A stretch of 64,000 bases of DNA from Aristolochia californica (GCA_029961685.1 JARWKL010000088.1:16411-80410), one strand, 5' to 3'; counted from the stretch's first letter, positions 1-11,904 are shown. Program-made: numbers and translations. Notes: a model not told the origin generated them from the letters alone.

Positions 1-18
1 CACACACACACACACACA
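1..18. repeat. (CA)n microsatellite at window edge
   Basis: A pure CA run. The same microsatellite and the sequence after it recur at 25899 and 28131, each time directly downstream of a C block. The window therefore probably opens just after an unseen C block. Confidence 0.9.
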
Positions 19-164
19 TAAAGTCCATATTCATCGAAAACCGTTGGTAGAGCCCCAATAGACTTCACAGTCACTACAAACTGTACCTCGTCAGTGATGG
101 GGGTCGGGTTTCGTTGGCTAATGGACGCCGGTGTAGGCAACTCAACCTTGTTTGAACTGGACTA

Positions 165-470
165 AACACCCCAAACTCTAATCCCTAACCCTAAATCCTT
201 AACCCTAATTCCAGAACCTAAACCCTAAACCATAGATCTTCAAACCCCTAAAAGTCCCTAACCCTAAACCCTAAACCCTATCACCCCAAAATCGAGAACC
301 CTAATATTTTTTACAAACCCTAAATCCAAAACCTGTCAATACCAAGCACTAAGCCCTAAATACACAAAACCCTAACCCTAACCCTATAAAGACAAAATTG
401 AACCATAAATCCCATAAACCTTAACCATAAATCCCAAAATTACACAAAAAAATAAAATTAAATCAAATAC
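165..470. repeat. Degenerate telomere-like CCCTAAA block
   Basis: Many CCCTAAA, CCCTAA and AACCCTAAAC motifs are scattered through about 300 bp of A/C-rich sequence, matching the plant telomere unit. Spacing is irregular, so this is not a telomere. It could be an old interstitial array or a telo-box-rich leader of the neighbouring Myb/SANT element. It is present in all three A blocks. Confidence 0.7.
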
Positions 471-676
471 ATCACCCAAGAGTATGCCCAATATCCAGCT
501 TGAGTCAACTATTTTATTCTTCACCGAATAGGTGATTTGTATTTGAGCTACCCTTAAAAAGTGAGTAATCTCTATATTAAGCCCTAAAATTGAGCCTTTT
601 TTCGCCTTTAAAATTGAGCCGAGTGTGCTTCAAACAATAACCATTTTGATTACTATATAGAGTTTTTCGTAATGTT

Positions 677-898
677 ATGAGTGATTTTCTTCTCCCACGA
701 TATGTTTTGTCCAAACTGGATTTCTATGTCCTTTTTATCCTCAGCTTGAAGGGGAGAAATAAAAGAAGAAGTAGGGGTAGCATCGAACCAAGTCGGTTTG
801 TGAGTATCTTGAGTTCAACTCGATTCCCGATAAGTTCGATTTTAAATAACCGGATCCCGAATTCCATTCAAGATCGTATTTCCGACTCGTTTAAGTAA
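677..898 (+). other. Conserved 73-codon reading frame, probably not a gene
   Basis: Opens with MSDFLLPRY and keeps exactly the same length in the duplicate at 28820-29041, with about six replacements. No domain is recognised. The 3' half overlaps sequence rich in CTCGA/AACTCG motifs typical of dispersed plant repeats. Equal length is expected after a recent duplication without selection, so coding is doubtful. Confidence 0.12.
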
Positions 899-1497
899 AC
901 AAGCCAAATTTGAATGAGGTTCGGTTTGGTTCTCAAACTCACGACCTAGCTCATTTAGTTAAACCCAACATATAATGAGTTTTAGCCATTTTTGGGAGTT
1001 GGCGCGAGGCTCGAGACTCGAGACTTGGGACCCGGGATCGACGGAGGAAAAGCGAACGCCGAATTTGACGCTTCCCAAGCTTCCACACCCAAACCCTAAT
1101 TTATCGCCATTTATTGTGCTTTGACAATAACAGCCAGTGAAGAAGATGCTACCAGACAATAGCATATAACCCTCGAGAACAACTTGAGATATTTGTACTA
1201 CAAGAATCAGAACCAGTTGTTGGACTCATTTCTCTGCTTCATCCTATAAGAACTCTTCTCTCTGTCAATATTCCCTTGTTGCTCCACCATCCTTTCACCA
1301 AACAAGATTTTAAACAGCGTAAGCTATCACCCACTTATAAAGCTGTGTGAGGGATTCGTGTGGGGTAGGGAGAGTTTTTTTAGCTGGTAGGAGATGGAAG
1401 TAGAAACCAAGAAATAGAGCTTGTTCAAGAAGATTGTGAGTGGTTGGCTGGACAACTAATCGATTATCACAGTTCTCTCTCCAACAATTTTGAATAA

Positions 1498-1501
<4 letters not shown>

Positions 1502-1574
<73 letters not shown>
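1502..1574. repeat. (GA)n microsatellite, 73 bp
   Basis: Uninterrupted GA dinucleotides. The duplicate at 29743-29773 has only 31 bp, so the tract changed length after the A-block duplication. Ser/Leu-rich frames on the minus strand here are microsatellite artefacts. Confidence 0.95.
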
Positions 1575-1575
<1 letters not shown>

Positions 1576-1847
1576 AGCACAAAATTTAGAATTGATTGGG
1601 TCAGAGGGTCACGTGGTGGATTCAGAAGGGATGTGATATGAGTTGTCGGGTTGAAAGGCGATTTATGGGGCCCCTTGTTCTTTACTTTACAGGGAAATTG
1701 CCAGAATTTCAAATAACTTCTTGAAAAATGTATCCAATTTTATGTAGAGATGATACCCAATTTTAAGAAAAAATTATATATAATTTTATATATAGTTTAT
1801 TTGACATGTATTTTTTTCAAAGTTTTAAATGTAGGTTAGAGCTCAAA

Positions 1848-2013
1848 ATGGCTCAAGCTCTAGCTCGATTTTGGTTAAAATTATTGTGTCCTAGCTCGAT
1901 TCCAATTTTAAACTCGAACCTAGACTCAGCTTGGGCTGGAGTTCGAAGTATTTACATCAAACCCAGCTCAAACATATGCAGATTGGAACAAGGCTCGACT
2001 CAATGCCACCCCT
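1848..2013 (+). repeat. Dispersed GCTCGA-rich repeat, possible hAT-like MITE remnant
   Basis: Ends with 'ctcgactcaatgccacccct'. The reverse complement recurs at 8866-9004 and 17255-17395, and a direct copy is at 30048-30213. The GGGGTGGCA end followed by GAGCCGAGC motifs resembles ends of non-autonomous hAT elements, but no paired inverted repeat or target duplication could be fixed. Confidence 0.45.
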
Positions 2014-2214
2014 AAGAAGAAGTACAAGAAATAAGTATTTTATTCCATATGTTCTTGTAATTTTTGTGGGACCAAAATATTTAAAATAAGGAGGAGAATA
2101 AATGATGAAGATTTAACATATATGAAAAAATTTTAGCCAATGAAGACTGAATACCAAGAATCCTTTTCATTGCAAATTGGAGTTACCAACTTGAGAAAGA
2201 ACAAATATAGAAGA

Positions 2215-2450
2215 GTTTTTCATATTTCTAATAGTAAGAAGTCTCACAAAGTCATAATTAATATAGTGAAGTCTTGTATAAGTCTCACAGTATGAGTTCT
2301 CAAATAAGGGTTTAAGTTAAATGTGTTTTATTTTTGTTAGTCTTCCATTTATGTTCAGTTATTCAATTGTTTTAAGACTTATCTTTTAATGTTTGACTTT
2401 GGATATAACGGGACATGGAGTCTTCTTGTTTATACTACCTTGGATTAAAC
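2215..2450 (+). mobile_element. LTR fragment
   Basis: Similar to the LTR piece at 59686-59880, sharing 'agtaagaag', 'aattaatat', 'gttcaatt' and 'gacttatctt' in the same order. It is an isolated LTR fragment with no primer site or coding part beside it. A copy lies at 30425-30660. Confidence 0.55.
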
Positions 2451-2647
2451 ACCATATTTGATTGAAAAACAGGCACATGACAAAAGGTGGACGTTGTTAC
2501 TTTCATAGAGAAACGAAAGGAGGCAAAGAAGCATGAGGGCAAAAATATCCAATAGGGCCATTTGAAGTTCATGACTATTAATCCTAATGAAAGAAGATAA
2601 GGGAGGTAAGACTTCCGTGACCAGAAAATAAGTTGTTCAGTCCACAG

Positions 2648-3336
2648 CTAAAAACCAGTATATTCGTCTTCCATATGTTGAAGATCTGGAAGGTCTGTGC
2701 TAATGGAGAATCTCATCCACCTCCTTTTGTCAACGTACTGCAAACATGGCTGCAGAAGAGCCCAATAACCACTGCAATAAGGATTATGAGCATAACCTTT
2801 AAAGAAGCAAGAGCTAAAACCACACAGATCAATAAGGTTGGAGGAATACACATCAAAATGGAACCAACAGTCCCCAGGGGTATTTTGTAAGGTTGCAAAG
2901 CCTTGGGATACTTGATTCTCAGTTGTATAAATGCCACAAACTCCAAGATCATCCCAAAACAGTAAAGGAAGTTCTCTGCTGCAACAATTTCTTGAAAGCT
3001 CATCCAAGAAAGCAGTATCACCCCAGTAGAAGAGAATAAGATCCCCATCAGTGGGGTTCCATAGCGAGATCTCTTGCTGAAGAACTCTGGAAGCATTCCT
3101 CTTTCAGCCATACCAAGAAGCTGGTATGAGTCACTACTCATTTCTGCTAAAAACATTCCCATATTAGAAAATGCTAAAGCATTCCGGATCCACCAGCTCA
3201 ACCACACACCGGTTATCAGTTTTGCAACACCTGAGAAATACCCATCACTCCACATTTCTTGTTGAAGCTTAATTGCTCCAGTGCCCACAGTAAAGGGTTT
3301 TGACCGTCTTACCAGGCAGGCGCAGTGACGAAACAA
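2648..3336 (-). pseudogene. Polyamine transporter (PUT/RMV1-type, APC superfamily), C-terminal half, copy 1
   Basis: The minus-strand reading shows [90 protein letters not shown] and, in a shifted frame, [13 protein letters not shown]. This order and wording are characteristic of plant polyamine uptake transporters of the plasma membrane or Golgi/ER (amino acid-polyamine-organocation superfamily, usually near 480-530 residues). About 210-230 residues of the C-terminal half remain, with several hydrophobic spans. The N-terminal half is absent. One base is missing near 2757 relative to copy 2, which shifts the last 40 or so residues out of frame. Copy 2 has that base but carries a stop elsewhere. 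Residues upstream of VGTGA do not look like the family, so the exon is truncated or joined to foreign sequence. The family call is strong; the exact paralogue is not. Confidence 0.85.
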
Positions 3337-4654
3337 AAAGCAAAAATGAGCGCATATAGTCTGTCACCTAAGCTAAAACAAGCGAAAATCTTATTTTCTT
3401 TTGTCTCAATGATTCTCCAATCCAAACAACAAAATAGAGCTTTGTCTCCCTTTTTTTTATTATGGTTTCCAAAATATGGCTTTCTCCCCCTTTTTTTTAT
3501 GGGTTCCAAACAAGCCTTAAGTGTTAAGAAAGAAACATGGAAAAGAGAGAACCAGAGAAAACATGGAAATGAAAGGTAAGAAAAGAGAGAACCAAAACAA
3601 TACTTGTAGATTGATATGTGAGAAAAATATGACATAGATGTTATGCTTTCTTACATCTAGTTATTTTTTAATTGGCCTTGTAATTTAAATGTTAAATAAC
3701 ATTGTTAATTATCCTTACAAATAAATTAAGATTTTAATTATCCTAATGATTTTTTTAATTTTAAATATTAAGTAATTTTCTAAATAAGACCTTAGATTTG
3801 TAATCTCAAATGTGGTTGACCAAATCTCTTATTTTTGTACATCTAAATCTACTATGTAACACTTTCTAAGCATAATTAACACGGCTCATTAAGGTTCTTC
3901 CATAGATGCTTCCTATAAGGGGGATAAGAATCACCATGACCAATTAACTTACCTTAGATTTAGAGAATTTTGTAATTGGGTTCTTAGGAGGGTGGTTCCC
4001 AAGTTGGGTTCTTTCTCCTTCTCTCTTTTATTTTTCAATCATATTTGAGTATCAATTAGAAAACTTTTTTATGACAAAAAAAATGTGATATTTAAATATT
4101 TTTTATTATAAAAAGAAAAATTGATGTTAACATTATACCATGGAACATATATAGTTGGTAAGATGGTAGGGTTTCAAGTTTTAAGTCTTTAGCCTATTTT
4201 AATTAAAAATAATAATTATTATAAATAAAAAATATAAAAAAATGTTGAGCCATTGATATTATATGATAATTTATTAATATAAAATAGTAATAATTATTAT
4301 ATATTAATGACAGATAATTATAATAATAATTGGAAGCACATAACTATAATAATACCGAGTCTAAAATATTTATCCAGTTCTTTACATGATAAACTTGGAG
4401 TTGGTTGAAATTTGATGTACTAGTCAATTTTTTATAGTTTACATGTCATGTCGGATACATTTATTTTAATTTAAATTTTTTTATGAATATTTAATTATTT
4501 TTATCAATCTAATCTTTTACCAGGTAATTATTGTTGTAAATAATAATTATTAGATATAATCAAATTATATTAAACATTAAATAGGTTTTCTTAAGTCAAA
4601 GACTCAAACGATATTTTCTATAACTCAAATTTTGGAAGACATAATAATTATATA

Positions 4655-5166
4655 TTATACCATTTTAGTCCCATCTATCACTTCTTTTTGGCCGAGAACC
4701 CTGATTTCAGAGACACGACAATTGCCTATCAAATGAGCAGCCAATACCACATTAACTGTTGTGAATGCTCCTGTAAATCCGGTTTGACACAAATGAACGT
4801 TTTTGGATTTCATTTCTATGAACAATAATTTATTCAAAGGATTCAATCATATAAACTAAAGAGATGACAAAGCCAAATTAATGCCCAATTGTCTATTCTT
4901 GAAATTAATGCCAATGGTGTTAAAGAGGAACTTTTTTTTTTTCACAAATTCTTTTCTTAGCTTGGCACTTTCCAGATACTTCAGAGACAAAGAATAGTTG
5001 CAAGTAATGAGATAAGACGCGACATGCTGGAATGGAGGTTTATCCTTTCAAAGGATGCTCCTTCACCTAACAATGAAACAAGATGAAGCACCATGGGCTG
5101 GCCTATGCGGTCAACTCCATTTTTGGATACTTGTTCGCTGGTGGCAAATGGACCAAATTGAACCAT
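4655..5166 (-). pseudogene. Unrecognised exon-like remnants, copy 1
   Basis: Two minus-strand frames, near 4981-5166 (containing VLHLVSLLGEGASFERINLH) and 4655-4846 (containing VNVVLAAHLIGNCRVSEIRV), look like real protein text rather than low-complexity sequence. They are separated by a sequence that could be a former intron. Both persist in the duplicate at 12976-13560 with scattered replacements. I do not recognise the family. No start, full exon structure or neighbouring exon could be established, so I treat them as remnants of a captured or broken host gene. Confidence 0.3.
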
Positions 5167-5399
5167 TTTGCTCTTAGTTTTTGCAATGAAATTAGAGGAA
5201 TTCTCTTAGTTTTTGCAATGAAAGTTAGTGAGAAAATGGTAAATGTTTACTACTTCAATGAAGGGAATGAGTTCGTCGCGAGACTGGTAAGAGTCAAAGA
5301 TGTCATCACTTATGTAGATGAAACGAAATGTTTTGTGAGTTGATCAACCCTGTTGTTTGAAAATCTTGCATCGGGACCGAGTGCAAACCATTTGAGGGG

Positions 5400-6085
5400 C
5401 CGGTTCCCTTTACATACGTGAGTCCTTCGCTAAGCAATTAATGGTATGATTTTTTGTCCAAACTTGTCTACCTAATTTGTCCAAATTAACAAAACACATC
5501 AGACCATTTTATAGCTAAGGTGATTGACAATTAATGCAGCAAGTAATGTACTTACCATGAAAGTTGCAAATCGATCAAACGTAACTTGCATGAAAACACC
5601 CGGAACCAAATCAATAGGGCAACCAAATGGCAATGCTTGGTAGAGTCAAGCCTGGGACATTCATTATTCCTTGAGTTACTCTCAAAACAAACCTTGCATC
5701 CATAAAGAAAACAACAAATATCAGATCGATCATATCAAAGGGCGCGACAAAAAAAAGGCAAGTCTACAATATTTTGACAAACAAGAAATCAAAATTTGAA
5801 TTAGAGTGTCTACACATACGATCATTTCTCTAGCTAATGATTGCTTTAAGAAACTTGTGTTGGAGTGCATGCTTCTCCATTGCTAGGGGCCAAGAGACCC
5901 GTTCAATTCAAGTTTTGTAACACTAGTTTGAAGAACTGTTTTCTTACAACTTGAACTATTGTAATTAAACAACTTAAACATAATAAACGCAAGAATATTC
6001 CTTTTGATTTTTAGCAAAAAATCACGCAAGGCCAGTTTTTCAAAAATAATTTTCTATATTATATACACACATACACACACACAAA

Positions 6086-6142
<57 letters not shown>

Positions 6143-6680
6143 AAGGAAACAAACCCTAACCGTAATAGAGAATCCAAAGTAATATTTGAATCAATATGTG
6201 AACTTACAGTTTGACCTTTCCAATTCCATCCATTCCGTATGATGTTTACAATAGTAATCCAAGCCACACATCTCCATCCATGATCTATAAATCTACCAAA
6301 AAGATGATCTAATAAAAAACCATGTAATGGAACCACTACAAAAGGAATAGATAAAAATAGCAGCATTTTGAAAGAATTAGAGTAAAATTAGAGAATGTAT
6401 CGCAGCTTCAATTTCTTTTTTTATTTAAGCTAAGAGGAACACCGCTCTTTCTTATCAAGTAGATACACATTGTATCTCACAAACAACAAAATGTTTATAT
6501 TTTCAAACAAAACATAACATTTTATGATCCCAATTTCTTGCCTGAGCATTGTTGGCTAAAAAATTATGTTGGGGACCATTAAGTTTGGTTTGAAGTGTGA
6601 AAGATGGTACCTCGAATAGAACAGTGGGTAGCTGGGCAGTATAAGGTTTGGGGTTGTATGGAGTTTAAGGCAAGCTAATG
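5400..6680. other. AT-rich interval with no recognised gene; includes (AT)25
   Basis: Nothing recognisable is coded here. 6089-6138 is a pure AT run, reduced to about five repeats at the matching place in block B2 near 14487. Minus-strand frames near 5600-5800 and 6180-6366 persist partly in B2 but contain stops and match no family I know. Block B2 has an extra segment of about 80 bp near 14660 that B1 lacks. Confidence 0.6.
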
Positions 6681-6702
6681 AGAAGGGTGCGTGATAGAGA
6701 GA

Positions 6703-6704
<2 letters not shown>

Positions 6705-6749
<45 letters not shown>
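6705..6749. repeat. 45-bp G homopolymer
   Basis: Uninterrupted G run after a GA stretch. The duplicate at 15144-15161 has 18 G and a different, GT-rich left side. A sequencing or assembly error in length is possible. Confidence 0.85.
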
Positions 6750-6751
<2 letters not shown>

Positions 6752-8865
6752 GGTTGGTTATGGAGTGGTGTGTATTTTGCGAAGGCTTAGTTATGAAATA
6801 TAGAATGTGAAGAGAGATTAGGGTTTAAGGGTGTGCATTGGAGGAGAAGTGGTGGATATATAGAACTCGAAGGACTATGAGGTGATGGATGATGGGGCTT
6901 GGATGGAAGGGAAAGAAGAAAATGAAACTCATAGACGAAGGGGGAGGCATAGGCGTAGCTTGAGAGTTAGTAGGACTATAGGATGGGAAGGGTAGCTAGG
7001 CAAATAAAAGGAAGCACTAAGATAACTAAAGAAAAAAACAAAAAAATAGTAACAAGCATAAATACCTTAGACAAAGGGATATTCTCCTTGGTTGGATGGT
7101 GTTGGGATCTATTGGGGGTAGAGAATAGTGATTCAAAAGGTTCATAGAGCTTCCAATTTATAGACTAGAGACTATAACTGCTTCTACTCTTTAATCTATA
7201 TGGGACTAATGGAGTTAAAACCTAGAATATACTTTTTTTCTCACATTTTTTTCCATTCCTTAATTGGAGCACCTACGTAGGACTTTCTCTAGTCATTTTT
7301 ATCCTTTCTTGGTTGGCACCGACTCTTTAACTCTCCTCTTAATGTGAAGTTGTTTCTTTCCAACTAGTGCAGCCTTCTAGATCCTTCTCTGCTTCCTTTC
7401 CACATTTTGTACTTGATGAAACTCTTGGTGGACGACTTAAGAGTGCTAACTTAAATGAACTTTATCTATGTCTAAACCTTCGGCACTTAAGCTTGATTCT
7501 ACATTTAACCCCACACAGGGGCATTTCAACCATACTTCTTTAGCCAATCCCTTGTCTCCAACATGGTCTTTCCCTAAACACAACAAGGGTTGATATAGAA
7601 AAACGTAAAAATATATATAAGTATCACATATGGATCCATAGCACATTTAATAAAGTCAAAAAAATTCGTAGAGAAAAGCAAACCCTCTACACCTTTTTGT
7701 GAGAGTGTCTTAGGTGAAGGACCAGTGAAGTAATAATACGTTGTGGAAAAGCAATTAGATAAACTTGAAGAAATACTGAAACCTAATTAGAAAAGAAATG
7801 TTACTTGGCACATGCAATGCTCCTATAGTTTTCAATAATGGAAGAATCGTGGAAAATAATAGAAATCTTGGTAAGGAACCCTAAGAAATAGTAGAATGGG
7901 AGAAGAATTTGTTTTAGAAGTTTTGTTAGTTACTGCAACAATGAGCATTTATATAGACTAATTTGGAAATATCGCACTCTAAGATTTTGTGTTTTCTATA
8001 GAACCCTTTACATGCTCTATTTCCAAATTTCCACATATTAAAAAAATCTCAATTATTTAATTAAAGCTTCAAGTAGAGAATAAAATCTTCTTCATATCTT
8101 AATTAATTTTCTATTGTCAAGAAAAATTTTCGGTAGATCTTCTCATTCATATAATTTTCATTTCCTTTTTTTTATAAAAAAGATTACTTATTTGTGATAG
8201 AAAATCTAGGAAAAAATTAAACTAGATGACTTCATAGAGCAACCTTCGATCATTGAAATTCAAAAAAACATTTTGTTCCTCTGTGTTCTCAAATACTAAA
8301 AAACATCTTTAGGATCCTGAAATCAAGAATAGCTGAACCCATAAATAAATTAAAACTTCACCCCTAATGATGTAAGCACGAATTGCTAGTTCTCTTCTCA
8401 TGAAGACAAGAACTTAAAGGCTAGCAAGACCGAAATATTTATTACTTCTGTAGGTTTTCGACCCTTATCCAATTGCATTGTGGAAAGATTTTCCATCAAC
8501 TCAACATGCTTCTTAATAAATTCACATGAGCAAATCACATATGTCCAAGAATCTAAGTCCCTAAAAGATCCTCTATAAAAAAAACTAAGAAAACTCAAAA
8601 TCCTTAAGCGAACCATAAAGATGAACGAGTTCATCATCGACATAACGAATGAATAATATCTAGTTGTAGTTACCAATAAGTGCAACTATATTACGATGTC
8701 TCGAGAACCCTATGATACTATTAGAAGATAGGCCAAAGTGATTGTTGAAGAAGTATTAACGACATACCTTGAAATTGATAAGTGTTTTAGTTTCTTTTCC
8801 TTAATAACATATATTAAGGTTTCTACCCGTCATTAGAAATATGAAGTATTAGGGGAGATTTGGGG
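6750..8865. other. Unassigned interval of block B
   Basis: No family recognised. Short minus-strand frames near 7446-7646 (containing KGLAKEVWLKCPCVG) and 8398-8720 (containing GFSRHRNIVALIG, faintly reminiscent of a kinase catalytic-lobe motif) also occur in B2 at 15826-16062 and 16780-17090, interrupted by stops. The evidence is too weak for a function. Confidence 0.4.
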
Positions 8866-9004
8866 TGGCATAGAGTCGAGCCGAGCTTGAACCTGTATAT
8901 GTTCGAGTTGGGTTTGATTTAAATACTTCGAACTTGAGCTTGAGCCTAAAATTGGAATCAAACTTGAACACATTAATTTTAACTGAGTTTGACCTGGGTG
9001 ATAA
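8866..9004 (-). repeat. Dispersed GCTCGA-rich repeat, inverted copy
   Basis: Reverse complement of the repeat at 1848-2013: 'ggggtggcatagagtcgagc' here against the complement of 'ctcgactcaatgccacccct' there. It borders the truncated left end of the non-autonomous LTR element that follows. Confidence 0.5.
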
Positions 9005-10241
9005 GTGGGTAATGCCTGTCATTTACAAGATGGCGGTAAAAGAACCACAGGTATATATATAAAAAAGTCTAAATGGACTTAAACACCCATATATGTATTT
9101 ATGTATGGACTTAAAACACCAACTGAAGCAACACATAAGAGGTTGGCCCAAAGGGGTATTTGAGGAAGATTTGATACTGAGGCCACCACTTCTTTAATAA
9201 TAATGTCTCATCCAAAGAGACACAATAGTTGTAGCTGAAATGAGCCTAGGCCTATCTCACACGAACCAAAATCATACAAATCCTTGTAAAAGACCCATGA
9301 AATAATCTGATGCGAGTATCTGCGCCAAATAATATGATGACCAAAGAATATGTTGCGAATACCTCAAAATAATAATCCAGCCGGAGAAATAGAATGGAGT
9401 TGTGCCAAGTCAAATAGTAAACCAATATAGCCTAGTCGCAGCAGAAATATATGTAAAACTTGGGACCTGGACCAGGCCTCTGTCAGAACCGGCTTGGCAG
9501 AGTCAATGCTCAATCAGATTTTTCCTAACTTTGGAAAAATAAAATTGGGGCAACAATGCCTTCTTCTTCTCCGCTTTTGAACAGAGCAAAAAACCAGAGA
9601 TTCCTAATGGACAACAACAGTGAAGATACGATCGAGAATTAGAAACAAAAAAATAATTTGGTTGGCATCTTCGCCCTCCCAAAATGGCAACCCAGTGACG
9701 ATGAGACTGAACAAGAAAATCAGCAACGTGTTTTTCGTGAGGATAGACAGAAGGTACCTCAAGTTTCGAGCGAAGGATCAATAATGAAAGTTGAATGTTG
9801 ATGATAATTCAGCCGGATTGGTGGCCGGCTTCCTTGTAGTGAGAAGTCTTCATCTCTAGAAATGGAAACGACGCTAGCGTGGTGAATAACAACGGAGAGA
9901 CAAATTTTTAGAGAATCAAAAGTTTCCAAAAATAACAATGCAGCAACGGATCGGTTGAGATTTTTTTTTTCGAAGATAGTTGCGTTGGACTGATTGAGGA
10001 CTGATTGAGCAAGAGTTTTGAAAACCAGGCCTCCCATCGCTGTGAGAATAATAGCATCTCCACCTTCCTCACAATGCCAGCGCGACAATAATGTTCTTAG
10101 ATGCCAATGATGTTGGTGGTTCGTGCACCGTCGATGGAGATGGCAACTTACCAAAAAAACAGTTGGAGAAGTCCAACAAAATAGTATGGAAAATCCTCAA
10201 GTCATGGAACAACAACCGAAAGTGATCAACAGTAGAGCAAT

Positions 10242-10243
<2 letters not shown>

Positions 10244-10273
<30 letters not shown>
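10244..10273. repeat. 30-bp G homopolymer inside E1
   Basis: The duplicate in B2 (near 18668) reads 'atggcgaggcagag' here, with no G run. The expansion therefore arose after the B duplication, or is a sequencing artefact. Confidence 0.85.
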
Positions 10274-10274
<1 letters not shown>

Positions 10275-10542
10275 AGAGATTTTTTCAACAACGAGATTGC
10301 CGATGTTGCTGGGAGAGCAACTTCAGAGACAAGAGAGGTATCATCACGGTAGACGGTCATGATAAAAAAAAACTCCCAGAAATAGAATAGAAGTGTAGAG
10401 GTGAAACCAAAAAGAAAATACTGGGTATAAGGACAAAGAAAAGATAAATACGAACCAAAACTGCTAGAGATAATAGATAAAAAAATATCACATTACCTCT
10501 GTGGGTTGGCTGAGTCAACTAACATAACTTGCTCTGATACCA

Positions 10543-10973
10543 TGTTGAATTAATGGAAAGGAAAAATACTTCATTGACTTGATGTAATAAGAGTACATGA
10601 ACCCCTATTTATAATAGAGGAAAGTAGAAGAGTGCGATTAAAATTAAACTACCATTGTCCCAATTACACCCAAACTCTAACACTTAAAGATAAGTCCTAT
10701 CATAATTAAATAACCCAATATAAATAGAAGACTAACATGACTAAAACACCTTTATACTGAAACTCTTATGTGAGATCTGCTTCCATAATAAATTTGGCTC
10801 CGTAAGACTTCTTATTGTGTAAGACTCATCATGCTACCTTGCGTGGTCATGGTGGGTCCCACTAGCTCATGTGATCATGGTAGGTCCATATCTTATGGGT
10901 TTGGGCCATCTTCCAACACATTTGGATATGTGGGCCTTCCTTGGTCGTGTGGGCTTGGGCCCATCTTCCAATA
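10543..10973 (-). repeat. LTR of E1 (431 bp)
   Basis: Starts TGTTGAATT next to the primer-site complement and ends CTTCCAATA (family end CCAACA). It contains 'ctatttataatagagg', a TATA-like promoter read on the minus strand. Its copy in B2 is 18944-19373. Confidence 0.8.
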
Positions 10974-11904
10974 GAAACAATTCAACCCCCTAAAGCACTG
11001 GCTAACACCACACCTGTGGAGTTTGCAGATCCCGTCAAGGTAATTCCATCCTCTCAATGTTCCTTTTGGCCCACAATATGATACTCAACCTATAACCTAA
11101 AGGAAAACACATAGAGCTTGCACTACACCCTCTACTTCTCACCCCATATCTAATTTAGTGTCTCACCATGGCTTATCTTCTTCATGTTGTCAATTTCTTG
11201 TGTCTGTCTACTCCATCTTTGTCCTCCAGTCCTATCAGAAAGATCTGAGACATCTAGGGGCATAGGCAACAATGGAAGAAGAAATGCAGGTACTCTATGA
11301 GAATCAGAGATGGGCTCTAGTTCCTCTTCCATTAGACAAAAAAACTTCTAAGTTGTAAGTGGGTCTATACGGTTAAACACAATACAGATGGGTCAATTGC
11401 ATGCCTTAAGGCCCACCTCATTGCCAAAGGCTATATTCAGTGCTATGGGATCAATTATGAGGAAAAGTTCTCTTCAGTGGCCAAATTGAACTTGGTATGT
11501 ATCTTATTAACTCTTGCTGCTAATTCCTCGTTGTCAGTCTATAAACTAGATGTGAAAAATATTTTCCTCAATGGGGATATATAGGAAGAAATATATATGC
11601 AATAACCATCCGGATTTGTGGTTGAGGGGGAGTCAATATGTCGATTGAAGAATTCCCTCTATGGTATGAATCAATCTCCTCAAGCATGGTTTGATAAATT
11701 TAGCCAAACATTGATATATGATGGATTTCACAGATATTCCATATATCACTCTATGTTTTCTTAAAGACACACGTAAATGGAAATTGCTTTTTGCCTTCTA
11801 TGTTGATGATATTGTTTTAGCCGCCAGTAATCTCGAGGTCATTTATAAAGCGAAGGAAAATATAAGTGAAGAGTTCAAGACAAGATCTTGGATTAGTTAA
11901 ATAC
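10974..11904 (+). pseudogene. Copia pol fragment: linker and N-terminal RT, copy D0
   Basis: Decayed Copia reverse transcriptase. Readable pieces are IQPPKAL (linker), MQVLYENQRWALVPLPLDKK, AHLIAKGYIQCYGINYEE, DVKNIFLNGDI, the SLYG..QSP..WFDKFSQTL block and FYVDDIVLA, which holds the YVDD catalytic motif near 11800. Several frameshifts and stops break it. It is cut off at the B1/B2 junction just after the YVDD region, while the copy at 19374 continues. Gag, protease and integrase are absent because the E1 LTR lies directly upstream. Confidence 0.85.

Larger units (their letters stand above)
1..3603. repeat. Block A, copy 1 of a macro tandem array
   Basis: Colinear with 28131-32039 (copy 2) over its whole length, with few mismatches. 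Its first part, to about 470, also matches 43811-44765 (copy 3). Order inside: CA run, conserved leader, telomere-like block, 73-codon frame, GA microsatellite, dispersed repeat, LTR fragment, transporter pseudogene. Compared with copy 2 it lacks about 110 bp before the GA run and about 216 bp after 3390. Read directly by comparing the copies; identity was judged by eye only. Confidence 0.9.
9178..10973 (-). mobile_element. E1: left-truncated non-autonomous Copia-like LTR element
   Basis: On the minus strand it has a 5' LTR (10543-10973), the primer site TGGTATCAGAGC (complement at 10531-10542, matching initiator tRNA-Met) and about 1.35 kb of internal sequence without reverse transcriptase. 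The stretch near 9178-9300 matches the internal part of E3 near 33580-33690 (the 'aaagagacacaatagttg' region), tying it to the E family. The far LTR is missing. It lies in the integrase-to-RT linker of a Copia pol whose remainder follows at 10974. Confidence 0.75.
3604..11904. repeat. Block B, first unit of an 8.3 kb tandem duplication
   Basis: Directly repeated as 11905-20304. The junction reads 'attagttaaatac' followed by 'atgtagattgatatgtg'. The left part continues at 20304 and the right part matches the block A/B border at 3599-3603 and 32039. The three sites share AATAC. A truncated third copy is at 32040-32805. Confidence 0.93.

Noticed and set aside
181..460. A true telomere or chromosome end
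   Set aside because: Motifs are irregular and degenerate, and unique sequence and genes of elements continue on both sides.
1310..1712. Minus-strand Ser/Leu-rich reading frames
   Set aside because: Translations of the (GA)n microsatellite; no start context, domain or conservation outside the repeat.
8640..8730. Protein kinase fragment suggested by HRNIVALIG
   Set aside because: Surrounding text lacks the other kinase motifs and has stops; a short chance match is likely.
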